A stretch of DNA of 64,000 nt from an uncultured Tateyamaria sp. GTDB taxonomy: Bacteria; Pseudomonadota; Alphaproteobacteria; Rhodobacterales; Rhodobacteraceae. The stretch covers positions 433,501 to 497,500 of the forward strand of contig NZ_CANKXW010000001.1 in the NCBI RefSeq assembly GCF_947487805.1, given 5' to 3'. Below are positions 55,801 through 63,689 of the stretch, piece by piece. How positions within the stretch are numbered: position 1 is the first letter of the stretch; each line of letters begins with the position of its first letter. Made by a program: the position numbers and the translations under genes. A model generated the notes under the pieces. That model saw nothing but the letters and a program-made list of their open reading frames with translations. It was not told the DNA's origin and searched no databases.

Positions 55801-56290
55801 CCGTGAGGGGCGCGAACGGCTGTTGACGGCGTTCGAGCAGGTCAATTCGAACTTTTCGCTGCTGTTCACGCATCTTTTTGGCGGTGGCGAGGCGAACCTT
55901 GTGATGGTCGAGAGCGACGACCCGCTTGAGGCCGGTCTGGAGATCATGTGCCAACCGCCGGGCAAGAAACTGTCGACTCTGAGCCTGTTGTCGGGAGGCG
56001 AGCAGACGTTGACGGCCATGGCGTTGATCTTTGCCGTGTTTCTGGCCAACCCGGCGCCGATCTGTGTGCTCGACGAGGTGGACGCGCCGCTGGACGATGC
56101 CAACGTCACGCGGTTCTGCGACCTGCTGGACGAGATGTGCCGCCGGACGGACACGCGGTTCCTGATCATCACGCACCATGCGGTGACCATGGCGCGCATG
56201 GACCGCTTGTTTGGCGTGACGATGGCCGAACAGGGTGTGAGCCAGTTGGTGTCGGTTGACCTGAAAAAGGCCGAAACGCTGGTCGCCTGA
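52835..56290 (+). CDS. smc: Chromosome segregation protein SMC
   Basis: Condensin ATPase of 1151 residues that organises and segregates the chromosome with ScpA/ScpB. Walker A VVGPNGCGKSNLLEAL near residue 30; long Ala/Glu/Arg-rich coiled coils (about 170-500 and 660-950) flanking a hinge; ABC signature LSLLSGGEQTLTAMA near 1050; Walker B ICVLDEVDAPLDDAN near 1077. The start is a TTG at 52835 (MRFSKLRLTGFKSFVD): an in-frame stop at 52811 excludes anything longer and no ATG fits. A TTGACA -35 candidate lies at 52771-52776. The frame is open throughout. Confidence 0.96.
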   Translation: MRFSKLRLTGFKSFVDPTDLIIADGLTGVVGPNGCGKSNLLEALRWVMGENRPTAMRGGGMEDVIFAGAATRPARNFAEVSLHMDNSERLAPAGFNDQDTLEIVRRITRDVGSAYKTNGKDVRARDVQMLFADASTGAHSPALVRQGQIAELINAKPKNRRRILEEAAGISGLYQRRHEAELKLKGAEQNLSRVDDVIEQLAAQLAQLARQARQAARYREIGEQLRLSEGQLLYRRWREADEARAVADEELRARTTAAAQAEGAVRISAKARQTAEDALPPLREEEAIAAAVLQRLAVQRDTLSDQERQAAQTIETLTQRIAQLGRDIEREGGLNRDAGETIERLEWEAAEIAKASEGHADLLAAAAAAAREAGQVLQARESDQSDKTEDVARLAARHGSAQRLLEDSRKVEQRSEAEAAKARDAVATSQAALDKAGTDFEAAQAAAATAEATARAADETLVAAEEARAETQSREADARAERSEAEGEMNALRAETGALAKLVQRDTAEGGQILDRLQVQQGFEKALGAALADDLRAPEVDADGPSGWSVLPAYGVVQALPDGVTPLTQHVSVPDVLVRRMSQIGMCDAEDAARLQPLLQPGQRLVSPEGDLWRWDGFRAWAEDAPSAAALRLQQLNRLEELKQSLERATARADGARQAHEALTARMAELTDADKRARHARREADRMVADAARALSRAEADRNLAQGRLESLGLAVTRHEEDAMGARARVSEAETALADLPDLAAARAEAEDLRMTVEAARITMMSRRSAHDDLRRTGEARTKRAQEITKEVSGWKHRLETAERRTAELVERKGTSEAELKAAEATPAELAAKRAALGEEIARAEARKAEASNTLSEAEAKLRDATTAERESERLASEAREARARSEARAEAARETVGYAAERIAEEAQVTPNQLLGTLDMSPDDIPGTQALEAEVNRLKRQRDALGAVNLRAEEDAKEVQVEHDTLVAEKSDLEEAIKTLRSGIASLNREGRERLLTAFEQVNSNFSLLFTHLFGGGEANLVMVESDDPLEAGLEIMCQPPGKKLSTLSLLSGGEQTLTAMALIFAVFLANPAPICVLDEVDAPLDDANVTRFCDLLDEMCRRTDTRFLIITHHAVTMARMDRLFGVTMAEQGVSQLVSVDLKKAETLVA

Positions 56291-56296
56291 CGCAGG

Positions 56297-57469
56297 TCAG
56301 AGCCGCCCGAGCAGGGCCGCCGTGGGCCACGCGTCGGCGGGCAGGCCCAGCCGTTTCTGCTCGGACTGCACCGCGGCACGAGTGCCCGCGCCCAAAATGC
56401 CATCGATCTTGCCCACGTTATGTCCGCGCGCCTGAAGCTTGGTCTGGAGGCGTTTCATCTGGTCGCTGTTCAGGCCGGGATCGGGATTGCCAGCGTCATA
56501 GACAGGTGCGCCCGCCAGACGGGTCGCGAAGTAGGCGGCTGTCAGCACGTAAGTAAAGCTTTGATTCCACTCGAAATAAGTGCTGAAATTCGGATAGGCG
56601 ATAAAGGCGGGCCCCTTGTGCCCCTGTGGCAGGATCAGCGACGCGGGCAGGTTCGCAAACTGGCCCTGACGGGGGCGCACGCCCAGTTTTTGCCAGTCGG
56701 CGGGCGATTTGACGGTGCCAAGGCCGCTCAGGCTCCAATCCATCTGGGCGGGGACAACCGCCTCTTGCAGCCACGGCTCGCCTGCGCGCCAGCCGAGGTG
56801 CTGCAACATCTTGCCCCCAGACATCAACGCATCGGGCGCGGAGGTTTTCAGCCGCACGGCACCGTCGCCATCGCCGTCCACACCGTTCTCGAGAATGTCG
56901 GCGGGCAGCATCTGGACCATGCCGATCTCGCCCGCCCAGGCACCCGTCGTGCGGGCGGGGTCAAATGCGCCGCGTGCAAACAGCTCCATCGCGGCAAAGA
57001 CCTGCGGGCGGAACAGGTCCGGGCGGCGGCAGTCATGGGCCAGCGTCACGAGCGCGTTGGCGGTGTTGAAGTCGCCCTGAAAAGCGCCGTAATCCGTCTC
57101 GAACGCCCAGAAGGCCAGCAGGACGTTGCGGTCCAGGCCATAGTCGCGCTCGATCCGATCAAACACGCTGGCATATTGGCGGGCCTTGGCGCGGCCCGCG
57201 TCGATGCGGTTCTGCGAGATCAGGCGGCGGGAGAAGTCGACGAAGGGGCGTTGGAATACGCCCTGTGACCGGTCGGCACGCAGGACGGCGTTGTCCTGAC
57301 GCACACCGGACAGGAACGCGTCGGCGGTACCGGAAGCGATGCCACGCGTAGCCGCCTCCGCCTTGAGGCCTGCCTTGAACGCCGAAAACGACCCGCCGCA
57401 CTGGGCTGCGGCGAGGCCCGGCAACGCGATCAAGGCCAGCGCAGCGGCACACCGTTTCAAAACACCCAT
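56297..57469 (-). CDS. Lytic murein transglycosylase (MltB type) with peptidoglycan-binding domain
   Basis: Periplasmic cell-wall enzyme of 390 residues cleaving between MurNAc and GlcNAc. Signal peptide [23 protein letters not shown]; the residue before Cys24 is Gln, so a lipobox is unlikely. SLT_2 core with the catalytic Glu region [20 protein letters not shown] and [14 protein letters not shown]. The C-terminal PG_binding_1 domain has [38 protein letters not shown] fixes the start at 57469. It overlaps the end of cbiB by 13 bp. Confidence 0.92.
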   Translation of the reverse strand: MGVLKRCAAALALIALPGLAAAQCGGSFSAFKAGLKAEAATRGIASGTADAFLSGVRQDNAVLRADRSQGVFQRPFVDFSRRLISQNRIDAGRAKARQYASVFDRIERDYGLDRNVLLAFWAFETDYGAFQGDFNTANALVTLAHDCRRPDLFRPQVFAAMELFARGAFDPARTTGAWAGEIGMVQMLPADILENGVDGDGDGAVRLKTSAPDALMSGGKMLQHLGWRAGEPWLQEAVVPAQMDWSLSGLGTVKSPADWQKLGVRPRQGQFANLPASLILPQGHKGPAFIAYPNFSTYFEWNQSFTYVLTAAYFATRLAGAPVYDAGNPDPGLNSDQMKRLQTKLQARGHNVGKIDGILGAGTRAAVQSEQKRLGLPADAWPTAALLGRL

Positions 57470-58368
57470 GACATTCCTCCAAACAAAAACAGGACCGCCA
57501 CGGCGGCCCCCCAAGCCTTCCACACGATCACAACCGCGGCGTCAATGTCGCGCGGGGTCAGCTCACGCCGACCTGATCCGTTCACCCATGCCAGATCGCG
57601 CATCTTTCCGTCATAACTGCGCGGCCCTGCAAGGGCGAGCCCCATGCTTTGCGCCATGGCCGCCTCGGGCCAGCCGGCATTGGGGGACCGGTGCAGCGCG
57701 GCATCCCGTTTGATCAGCGTCCAAGTGCCGAGCACACCGCCAACGGCGGCGATCAGTAACGCGGTCAGGCGGGCAGGCACCCAGTTGAGCAGATCGTCCA
57801 GACGCGCGGCGGCCCAGCCGAATTCGGCGTGCCTGGGTGTCCTATATCCCACCATGCTGTCAGCGGTATTGACGATCTTGTAGATCAGGATGCCGGGCGG
57901 CCCTGCGATCAGAAACCAGAAGGCGGGTGCAACCACGCCATCGCTGAAGTTTTCCGACAGGCTCTCGATGGCGGAGCGGGATACCGAAGAAGGGTTGGCG
58001 TCCCGCACGTCTCGGCTGACGATCATGGCGACGGCGCGTCGCCCGGCGGCGTCTGACATGCGCAACCCGTCGGCGACGGCGCGGACATGGTCGACAAGCG
58101 ACCGTTGCGCCAGCAATACGGCGGCGGTCAGCACAGAGATCACCGTGCCAAGTTGGGACAGGAGCAGGCCGAGTATACCGGCACTGGTGACCAGAACGAC
58201 GACTGCGACGATGCCCATTGCCTTTCGACTTGTTCCGGTATTGAGGTGCGTGTCGAGCGCGCCCACCAATCGTCCCATCAACACGGCAGGGTGAGGCGCA
58301 CGTGACCACAGCCATCGCGGCTCGCCCAGGACCGCATCAAGCAGCATCGCCACGGCAAGAACACTCAC
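57457..58368 (-). CDS. cbiB: Adenosylcobinamide-phosphate synthase (CbiB/CobD)
   Basis: Integral membrane enzyme of 303 residues attaching the aminopropanol arm to cobyric acid in cobalamin synthesis. Family start [57 protein letters not shown] is the core signature; [21 protein letters not shown] follows. The GTG at 58368 overlaps the cobC stop (GTGA), fixing the start. Named cobD in the Pseudomonas denitrificans scheme. Confidence 0.93.
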   Translation of the reverse strand: MSVLAVAMLLDAVLGEPRWLWSRAPHPAVLMGRLVGALDTHLNTGTSRKAMGIVAVVVLVTSAGILGLLLSQLGTVISVLTAAVLLAQRSLVDHVRAVADGLRMSDAAGRRAVAMIVSRDVRDANPSSVSRSAIESLSENFSDGVVAPAFWFLIAGPPGILIYKIVNTADSMVGYRTPRHAEFGWAAARLDDLLNWVPARLTALLIAAVGGVLGTWTLIKRDAALHRSPNAGWPEAAMAQSMGLALAGPRSYDGKMRDLAWVNGSGRRELTPRDIDAAVVIVWKAWGAAVAVLFLFGGMSWVF

Positions 58369-59303
58369 AAGGCGGCCACGAGTTGGTCCCACGCTTCCGG
58401 TGCGGGCAGGCCGATCCTGATCCAGTCGGATGCGTATGGAAAGATGCGACTCCAGACGTGGCCCTGTGCGAGGCGCGATTGCCACGCAGCTGCATCGTCC
58501 ACACGGTAAAGACGGAATAGCGTGGTGCCGCCCAACAGTTCCGCGCCCTTTGCGGTAACGAGCTTGTCCAGTCGCGCTGCATCAACGATTAGCCGTGCGC
58601 GGGTTTGATCGGCCCACCCGGTATCCTCCAAGGCCTGTGCGCCGACGTCCATCGCGACGCCAGAGACGGCCCAAGGACCCAGATGGTCGCGCAGATGTGC
58701 AATGAGCTGCGCATCACCAATAGCAAACCCAAGCCGCAGCCCGGCCAGCCCCCAAAATTTGCCAAAGCTCTTGAGGATCAGCGTACCGGGGCGGGTTGAG
58801 TGACCGATCAGACTTGCCTCAGGCATGACGTCGCAAAAGCTTTCGTCGATGATCCGTAGATCGCCTTGCAGATCATTTGCGGACCAAACGGTACCGTCTG
58901 GATTGTTGGGGTGCACCCGCACATCCGCCGACGCGGGCTGATCTGTGACCACCTGCCAGCCGTTCAGGTCAAAGGCTGCGGCATGTTCGTTATAGGTAGG
59001 CGCGGGTATGCACACGCGACCCGTGCGCGCGAGCCTTGGGATCTGCGCGATCAAAGCCGACGCACCCGATGCGGCGAGGATGTCGGCACCGTCCGGGACG
59101 GACCAGAACGCGCGTGCCGCCCTCAGCAGCCTGTCCATGGCCGCCTGATCCGGCAGCGCGGTCCACGCGTCCTTTGACAGCGCAGGAATTGGGTAGGGTA
59201 CAGGGTTGATACCGGTGGACAGGTCGACCCAATCCGCCCGCATTCCACCAAACCGGGCAACCGCAGCATCGAGGCCGCCGCCGTGATCACGTGTGGATGC
59301 CAC
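58365..59303 (-). CDS. cobC: Threonine-phosphate decarboxylase for cobalamin biosynthesis
   Basis: PLP enzyme of the aspartate-aminotransferase fold, 312 residues, making the (R)-1-amino-2-propanol phosphate linker. N-terminal [15 protein letters not shown] and [14 protein letters not shown] are typical of CobC/CobD; the PLP lysine is in [20 protein letters not shown]. It supplies the substrate used by CbiB encoded next. No cobalamin riboswitch is recognisable in the 185 bp upstream. Confidence 0.9.
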   Translation of the reverse strand: MASTRDHGGGLDAAVARFGGMRADWVDLSTGINPVPYPIPALSKDAWTALPDQAAMDRLLRAARAFWSVPDGADILAASGASALIAQIPRLARTGRVCIPAPTYNEHAAAFDLNGWQVVTDQPASADVRVHPNNPDGTVWSANDLQGDLRIIDESFCDVMPEASLIGHSTRPGTLILKSFGKFWGLAGLRLGFAIGDAQLIAHLRDHLGPWAVSGVAMDVGAQALEDTGWADQTRARLIVDAARLDKLVTAKGAELLGGTTLFRLYRVDDAAAWQSRLAQGHVWSRIFPYASDWIRIGLPAPEAWDQLVAAL

Positions 59304-59416
59304 CTACAAGGCTCCTGTGTTGACGCTGCCATAGTAGGCGGCAACGCGCCTGCAAAAAGCGGATTGTCGCGCGAAATTCAAGACTGCGCGATCATGTTAA
59401 TGTGTTTTTACGTTCA

Positions 59417-59431
59417 TTAATCTTTTGTTAA
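59417..59431. promoter_or_regulatory. CtrA-type binding site
   Basis: TTAA-N7-TTAA with both tetramers perfect (59417-59420, 59428-59431), matching the full alphaproteobacterial CtrA consensus. It is 57 bp upstream of the receiver-protein start, a normal promoter distance, in the gap shared with divergent cobC. Chance occurrence is unlikely at this GC content. Confidence 0.65.
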
Positions 59432-59488
59432 TAGGTTAGGCACATCTACCAGCCACGGGGCCGGTGATGATGTGGTGTGGAGTGAAGA

Positions 59489-59848
59489 ATGGACGTTCTG
59501 ATTGTAGAAAGCCGGGCCGAACTGGGGACGCTGTGGCGTCGCCATCTGGAACGCCAGGGCTTTTCCGTCACGCAGGTAAACAGTCAGGACGAAGCCGTTA
59601 ATCATCTATCCGAGGAAAATGCCGACATTATCGTGCTGGATCTGGTTCTGTCCCAGGGCAGCGCGTTGGCCGTTGCCGATTTTGCCAGCTTTCGCCGACC
59701 CAATGCGCGCGTGATCTTTGTCACCGACACGTCATTCTTTTCAGACGGGTCGATCTTTAACCATGCCAGCAACGCCTGCGCCTTTGTTCCAGCCGGAACA
59801 CCGCCAGAAGATCTGGCGGCGATGGTCGAGCATTACGGGGTCAGTTGA
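59489..59848 (+). CDS. Stand-alone receiver (CheY-like) domain protein, atypical
   Basis: Single receiver domain of 119 residues. The phospho-acceptor is Asp51 in DIIVLDLVLSQG and the switch Thr is Thr79 in VIFVTDTS. Two conserved features are changed: the N-terminal acidic pair is reduced to a single Glu (LIVESRAE), and the invariant Lys near the end is absent (FVPAGTPPED). Phosphorylation may be impaired or absent. There is no output domain. Preceded by a CtrA-type box, so cell-cycle or motility-linked expression is possible. Its 3' end overlaps the convergent gene by 16 bp. Confidence 0.8.
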   Translation: MDVLIVESRAELGTLWRRHLERQGFSVTQVNSQDEAVNHLSEENADIIVLDLVLSQGSALAVADFASFRRPNARVIFVTDTSFFSDGSIFNHASNACAFVPAGTPPEDLAAMVEHYGVS

Positions 59849-60819
59849 TCCCGTCCATGTGGGGCGTTGAAATCGACTTCCGGGTTAATGGGGATGATCC
59901 GGTGCGGATTGATGCTTTCGTGACTGTAATGGTAGTGGCGCACGATGTGATCCATGTTCACGGTGCCCGCAACGCCTGGCCATTGGAATAGCTCGCGCGT
60001 ATAGGCCCACAGGTTCGGGTAATCCATCAGGCGTTTGCGGTTGCATTTGAAGTGCAGGTGATACACCGGATCAAACCGCACCAGCGTCGTAAACAGCCGC
60101 CAGTCCGCTTCGGTGATGCGATCACCCATCAGGTAACGGCGCGTGCTCAGACGGTCTTCGAGCCAGTCCAGCGTGTCGAACAGTGGGTGCACGGCAGCAT
60201 CATAGGCGTCCTGGGTCGTGGCAAAGCCGGACTTGTAAACGCCGTTGTTCAGCGTGTCGTAGATACGATCGTTGACCGGCGCGATGTCGTCGCGCAGTTC
60301 CGCAGGCCAGTAGTCATCCGTGTTGCCCGTAATCGCGTCGAACGCGGTATTGAACATGCGGATGATTTCCGAGCTTTCGTTGCTGACGATGGTATTTTGC
60401 GCCTTGTCCCACAGGATGGGCACGGTCACACGACCGGAAAATTTTGGGGCGGCTTTGGTGTAGATGTCGCGGGCAAAAGGCAAGTCGAAGAGTGTATCGC
60501 CGGTTGCGCCATGATCATCGGTTTGAAAGGTCCATCCATCGCCCAGCATATCGGGGTGCACGGCGGAGATCGTGATGTGATCCTCAAGGTCTTTGAGTTG
60601 GCGAAAGATCAGCGCGCGATGCGCCCATGGGCAGGCATAGGACACATAGAGGTGATAGCGCCCGCTTTCGGCCTTGAAGCCGCCCGTTCCAGACGGGCCC
60701 GGATGGCCGTCCGCCGTGATCCAGTTGCGAAACTTGGCAGCCGCGCGTTCGAATTTTCCGCCGCTCGACTTGGTGTCATACCATTTGTCGTGCCATTCGC
60801 CGTCCACCAGCAATCCCAT
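59833..60819 (-). CDS. Glutathionyl-hydroquinone reductase (Xi-class glutathione transferase)
   Basis: Cytoplasmic thiol enzyme of 328 residues reducing glutathionyl-hydroquinones with glutathione. Active site YVSYACPWAHRALIFRQLK gives Cys63; FSGRVTVPILWDKAQNTIVSNESSEIIRMFN is the glutathione-binding region; helical C-terminal domain with ADWRLFTTLVRFDPVYHLHFKCN. The start at 60819 (MGLLVDGEWHD) fits the family. A 20-bp palindrome sits 45 bp upstream. Probably part of quinone detoxification or aromatic catabolism. Confidence 0.93.
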   Translation of the reverse strand: MGLLVDGEWHDKWYDTKSSGGKFERAAAKFRNWITADGHPGPSGTGGFKAESGRYHLYVSYACPWAHRALIFRQLKDLEDHITISAVHPDMLGDGWTFQTDDHGATGDTLFDLPFARDIYTKAAPKFSGRVTVPILWDKAQNTIVSNESSEIIRMFNTAFDAITGNTDDYWPAELRDDIAPVNDRIYDTLNNGVYKSGFATTQDAYDAAVHPLFDTLDWLEDRLSTRRYLMGDRITEADWRLFTTLVRFDPVYHLHFKCNRKRLMDYPNLWAYTRELFQWPGVAGTVNMDHIVRHYHYSHESINPHRIIPINPEVDFNAPHGRDQLTP

Positions 60820-60863
60820 TGCATCACTCCCTGTGCTATTGGTCAGACCTAGTGCATCCGGGC

Positions 60864-60883
60864 AATGCTGCAAATGCAGCATT
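60864..60883. promoter_or_regulatory. Palindromic operator upstream of the hydroquinone reductase gene
   Basis: Perfect 9-bp arms AATGCTGCA and TGCAGCATT separated by AA. Position (45 to 64 bp before the start on the minus strand) fits a repressor site of the MarR, TetR or GntR type. No regulator is encoded nearby. Confidence 0.6.
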
Positions 60884-61028
60884 TCGCGCATGATACCTGC
60901 GCCTGCGCACATCGCGAGAGTCACGCGGAAAGCACACTTGCAAAGAGTCGAAAATCTTTTTTTTGAATTAACTGGAAAGAAACTGCGGACGCTTCATCTT
61001 GAGCGGCGGGGATAAAAGGAGGTTCGAC

Positions 61029-61379
61029 ATGTCGACCTTTGTGCCGAAAGAAGTTCAAGCGGGTCTCGACAGCGCCCGGCTCAATGCTCTGAAAACCGCG
61101 TCGCGTTTGCGGCTGTCCGCAGATGGCCAGACCTATCCCGTGCTGCGCATGTGGAAAACCGGCTTCTCACTTGATGCAAATACCGCACCCAACCTTCGCG
61201 GTTTTGTTGATCTGTATGATGGCTCGATCCACCTGTTTCAGTGTCTCATCGTTGCATCCGACGATGAGGGCGGCGAAAAGCGATTTGAGTTCAAACGGTT
61301 GACCGCTGTATCGACAACCGCTCCGCTCGATTTCGAGCGGAGCGTCGATGCCCCTGTCGCGTTGATCGAAGCGCACTGA
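61029..61379 (+). CDS. Conserved small protein of unknown function
   Basis: Soluble protein of 116 residues starting at 61029 (MSTFVPKEVQAGLDSARL), directly after a strong AAGGAGG site; ten codons upstream are disregarded. No signal peptide or membrane segment. An N-terminal helix (DSARLNALKTASRLRL) leads into mostly beta sequence (GFVDLYDGSIHLFQCLIVASDDEGGEKRFEFKRL) with a final LIEAH. It looks like a compact beta domain, but I do not recognise a family. Stands alone, convergent with the malY-type gene 20 bp away. Confidence 0.7.
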   Translation: MSTFVPKEVQAGLDSARLNALKTASRLRLSADGQTYPVLRMWKTGFSLDANTAPNLRGFVDLYDGSIHLFQCLIVASDDEGGEKRFEFKRLTAVSTTAPLDFERSVDAPVALIEAH

Positions 61380-61399
61380 TCAACCGTACGTTTCCGTAC

Positions 61400-62569
61400 T
61401 TACTGTAGGTCGCCGAACGCCTTGGTGAGGCGGTCTACAGCCTCTTGCACGCGACTGCGCGGCGTGGCGATGTTGAAGCGGAGCCAGCTGTCGCCGCCCT
61501 TGCCAAAAGTCGGCCCGTGGTTGACGGCGATGCACGCGTCCTGTTCCACACGACTGGTGAATTCCTCGCGCGACATGCCTGTGCCGGCGAAATCCACCCA
61601 CGAGAGATAGGTCGCATCGAGCTTCATCGATGACAGGCCGGGGATGGCGTTGACACCTTCGTCGAACAGACGGCGATTGCCATCAAGATATTCGATCAAT
61701 CCATCCACCCATTCGGCACCGTCCGGAGAATAGGCGGCCGTCGCCATAAACAGGCCAAAAGAGTTGGGCGACAGACCAAGCGCCATCATGCGTGCGGCGA
61801 ACTTGGCGCGAAGATCCGGATCGGCGATGATGACATTGCCCGAATGCGATCCGGCGATGTTGAACGTCTTGGTCGTGGCCGTCATCATGATCAGCCGGTC
61901 TTCGATCCCGTCGATATGTGCCATTGGGATGTGGGTGTTGCCGGGCATGACCAGATCGTGGTGGATCTCGTCGGACACCAGGATCAGGTCGTGACGCTTG
62001 GCAAAGGCCGCGACGGCCTGCAATTCCGCCTTGCTCCAGACACAGCCACCGGGATTGTGGGGCGAGCAGAGGATAACCATCCGTTCCGACCCGTCCATCT
62101 GTGCGTCATAGGCGTCGAAGTCCATCTCGTAGCGGCCGTTCGTCTGCACCATCTCGCATTCAACCACGCGGCGGCCGTTCGCTTTGATGACCTTGGCAAA
62201 GGCGTGGTAGACGGGCGTGAAGAGGACCACGCCGTCCCCCGGCTGGGTAAAGGTATCGACACACATGGCCGTGCCGTTCACCAGCCCGTGCGTGGTAAAG
62301 ATGTGGTCGGCCTCGACCTGCCAGCCATGCCGTTCCGACATCCACCACTGGATGGCGGCGCGATATTTGCTGTCATCTCCGAAATACCCGATGACACCGT
62401 GATCCACCTGCGCCTGTACGCTGTCCAGAATGACCTGCGGCGGGCGGAAATCCATGTCGGCGACCCACATGGCCAACCCGTTCTCGGCCGGAACGCCGTA
62501 AATGCTTTCCATCATATCCCATTTGACACAGTGGCTGCCGCGTCGGTCGATCAGGTCGTCAAAGCTCAT
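61400..62569 (-). CDS. MalY/PatB-family C-S lyase (cystathionine beta-lyase-like aminotransferase)
   Basis: PLP enzyme of the class I/II aminotransferase fold, 389 residues. The PLP lysine is Lys234 in MMTATTKTFNIAGSHSGN; Asp200 in LILVSDEIHHDLV and Asn172 in SPHNPGGCVW are conserved partners. N-terminal HCVKWDMM and LAMWVADMDFRPP identify the MalY/PatB branch, which cleaves cystathionine to homocysteine, pyruvate and ammonia. RBS GGAGA precedes the ATG. Confidence 0.9.
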   Translation of the reverse strand: MSFDDLIDRRGSHCVKWDMMESIYGVPAENGLAMWVADMDFRPPQVILDSVQAQVDHGVIGYFGDDSKYRAAIQWWMSERHGWQVEADHIFTTHGLVNGTAMCVDTFTQPGDGVVLFTPVYHAFAKVIKANGRRVVECEMVQTNGRYEMDFDAYDAQMDGSERMVILCSPHNPGGCVWSKAELQAVAAFAKRHDLILVSDEIHHDLVMPGNTHIPMAHIDGIEDRLIMMTATTKTFNIAGSHSGNVIIADPDLRAKFAARMMALGLSPNSFGLFMATAAYSPDGAEWVDGLIEYLDGNRRLFDEGVNAIPGLSSMKLDATYLSWVDFAGTGMSREEFTSRVEQDACIAVNHGPTFGKGGDSWLRFNIATPRSRVQEAVDRLTKAFGDLQ

Positions 62570-62667
62570 GTGGGGTCTCCGCCTTTGGTTTTGCGCAGGC
62601 TAGCGTGGAGGCGGGCAGGTGCAAGGGGACATTGCGGCCACGGCCCTGTTGTCCTAAATGCAGAAGC

Positions 62668-63192
62668 ATGAAACGCCATATAATCCTGCACCCCGATCCG
62701 AGGCTCAAGAAAACCTCTGCCCCTGTTGCAGACCTGTCCGATGCGCTGCGCAGTCTGGCCGACGATATGTTGGAGACGATGTATGACGCGCCGGGCATTG
62801 GCCTTGCCGCGCCGCAGGTTGGCGTGCTTGATCGATTGATCGTGCTGGATTGCGTCAAGCTGGACAGCGAGGCGCCGCGCCCCTTGATCATGTTCAATCC
62901 CGAGATCGTGGCCGCGTCGGACGAACAGAACGTCTATGAAGAGGGATGCCTGTCGATCCCGGAGCAGTTCGCAGATGTCACGCGGCCCAGGATGGTGCAG
63001 GTGCGCTGGATCGACCGCGATGGCAATGAACAGACCGAAGAGATGGACGGGTTGTGGGCGACCTGCGTGCAGCATGAGATCGACCACCTCGATGGCAAAC
63101 TATTCATCGATCACCTCAAACCGCTCAAGCGGCAGATGATCACGCGCAAGATGGTCAAGCTCAAACGTGAGCGGGCGCGCGAGAAGGCATGA
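62668..63192 (+). CDS. def: Peptide deformylase (1 of 3)
   Basis: Metalloenzyme of 174 residues removing the formyl group from nascent N-termini. All three motifs are complete: GIGLAAPQ (43-50), EEGCLS with metal ligand Cys94, and QHEIDH with His136, Glu137 and His140. The start MKRHIILHPDPRL at 62668 is the family norm; 21 in-frame upstream codons are not. Followed by two further deformylase-like genes with 4-bp and 1-bp overlaps. This copy is the most canonical. Confidence 0.95.
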   Translation: MKRHIILHPDPRLKKTSAPVADLSDALRSLADDMLETMYDAPGIGLAAPQVGVLDRLIVLDCVKLDSEAPRPLIMFNPEIVAASDEQNVYEEGCLSIPEQFADVTRPRMVQVRWIDRDGNEQTEEMDGLWATCVQHEIDHLDGKLFIDHLKPLKRQMITRKMVKLKRERAREKA

Positions 63193-63689
63193 GTTTGCGG
63201 CCGATCCTGACCTGGCCCAACCCCTGCCTGTCCATGGTGTGCCGGCCCATCGACGTGATCACGCCTAACATCCGTGCGCTTGCGACGGATATGCTGGACA
63301 CGATGTATGACGCGCCGGGCCGCGGGCTGGCGGCACCGCAGGTGGGTGAGTTGCTGCGCCTGTTCGTGATGGATGCCGGGTGGAAGGACGGGGCACCCAC
63401 GCCTGTCGTCTGTATCAACCCTGATCTGCTTGACCGCGAGGACGCCGAAGAAACTGCCGGTGAGGGCTGTCTTTCGCTGCCCGGTGTGACCGCGCAGGTT
63501 ACGCGGGCGACGGCCATCCGCATGGTGTGGACTGACCTTGACGGGATCGTCCATGATGAACGGCTTTCTGGGTTTTCGGCGCTTTGCGCGCAACACGAGA
63601 TGGACCATCTGGACGGGATCATGACGCTGGACCGCGTGGACGCGGATCAGCGTGCCGCCCTGATTGCTGAATACGAGGGGCTGCACTGA
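63189..63689 (+). CDS. Peptide deformylase (2 of 3)
   Basis: Second deformylase of 166 residues, begun by the ATGA overlap. Motifs are still complete: GRGLAAPQ, GEGCLS with Cys94, and QHEMDH with His136, Glu137 and His140, so it should bind metal and be active. It differs from copy 1 in the strand regions (RLFVMDAGWKDGAPTP). Probably a paralogue of different specificity or regulation rather than a decayed copy. Confidence 0.92.
   Translation: MSLRPILTWPNPCLSMVCRPIDVITPNIRALATDMLDTMYDAPGRGLAAPQVGELLRLFVMDAGWKDGAPTPVVCINPDLLDREDAEETAGEGCLSLPGVTAQVTRATAIRMVWTDLDGIVHDERLSGFSALCAQHEMDHLDGIMTLDRVDADQRAALIAEYEGLH

Noticed and set aside
59304-59488. Possible cobalamin riboswitch upstream of cobC
   Set aside because: The sequence before cobC has no B12-box-like element and no extended conserved structure. 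The gap is explained by a CtrA-type site and ordinary promoter DNA.
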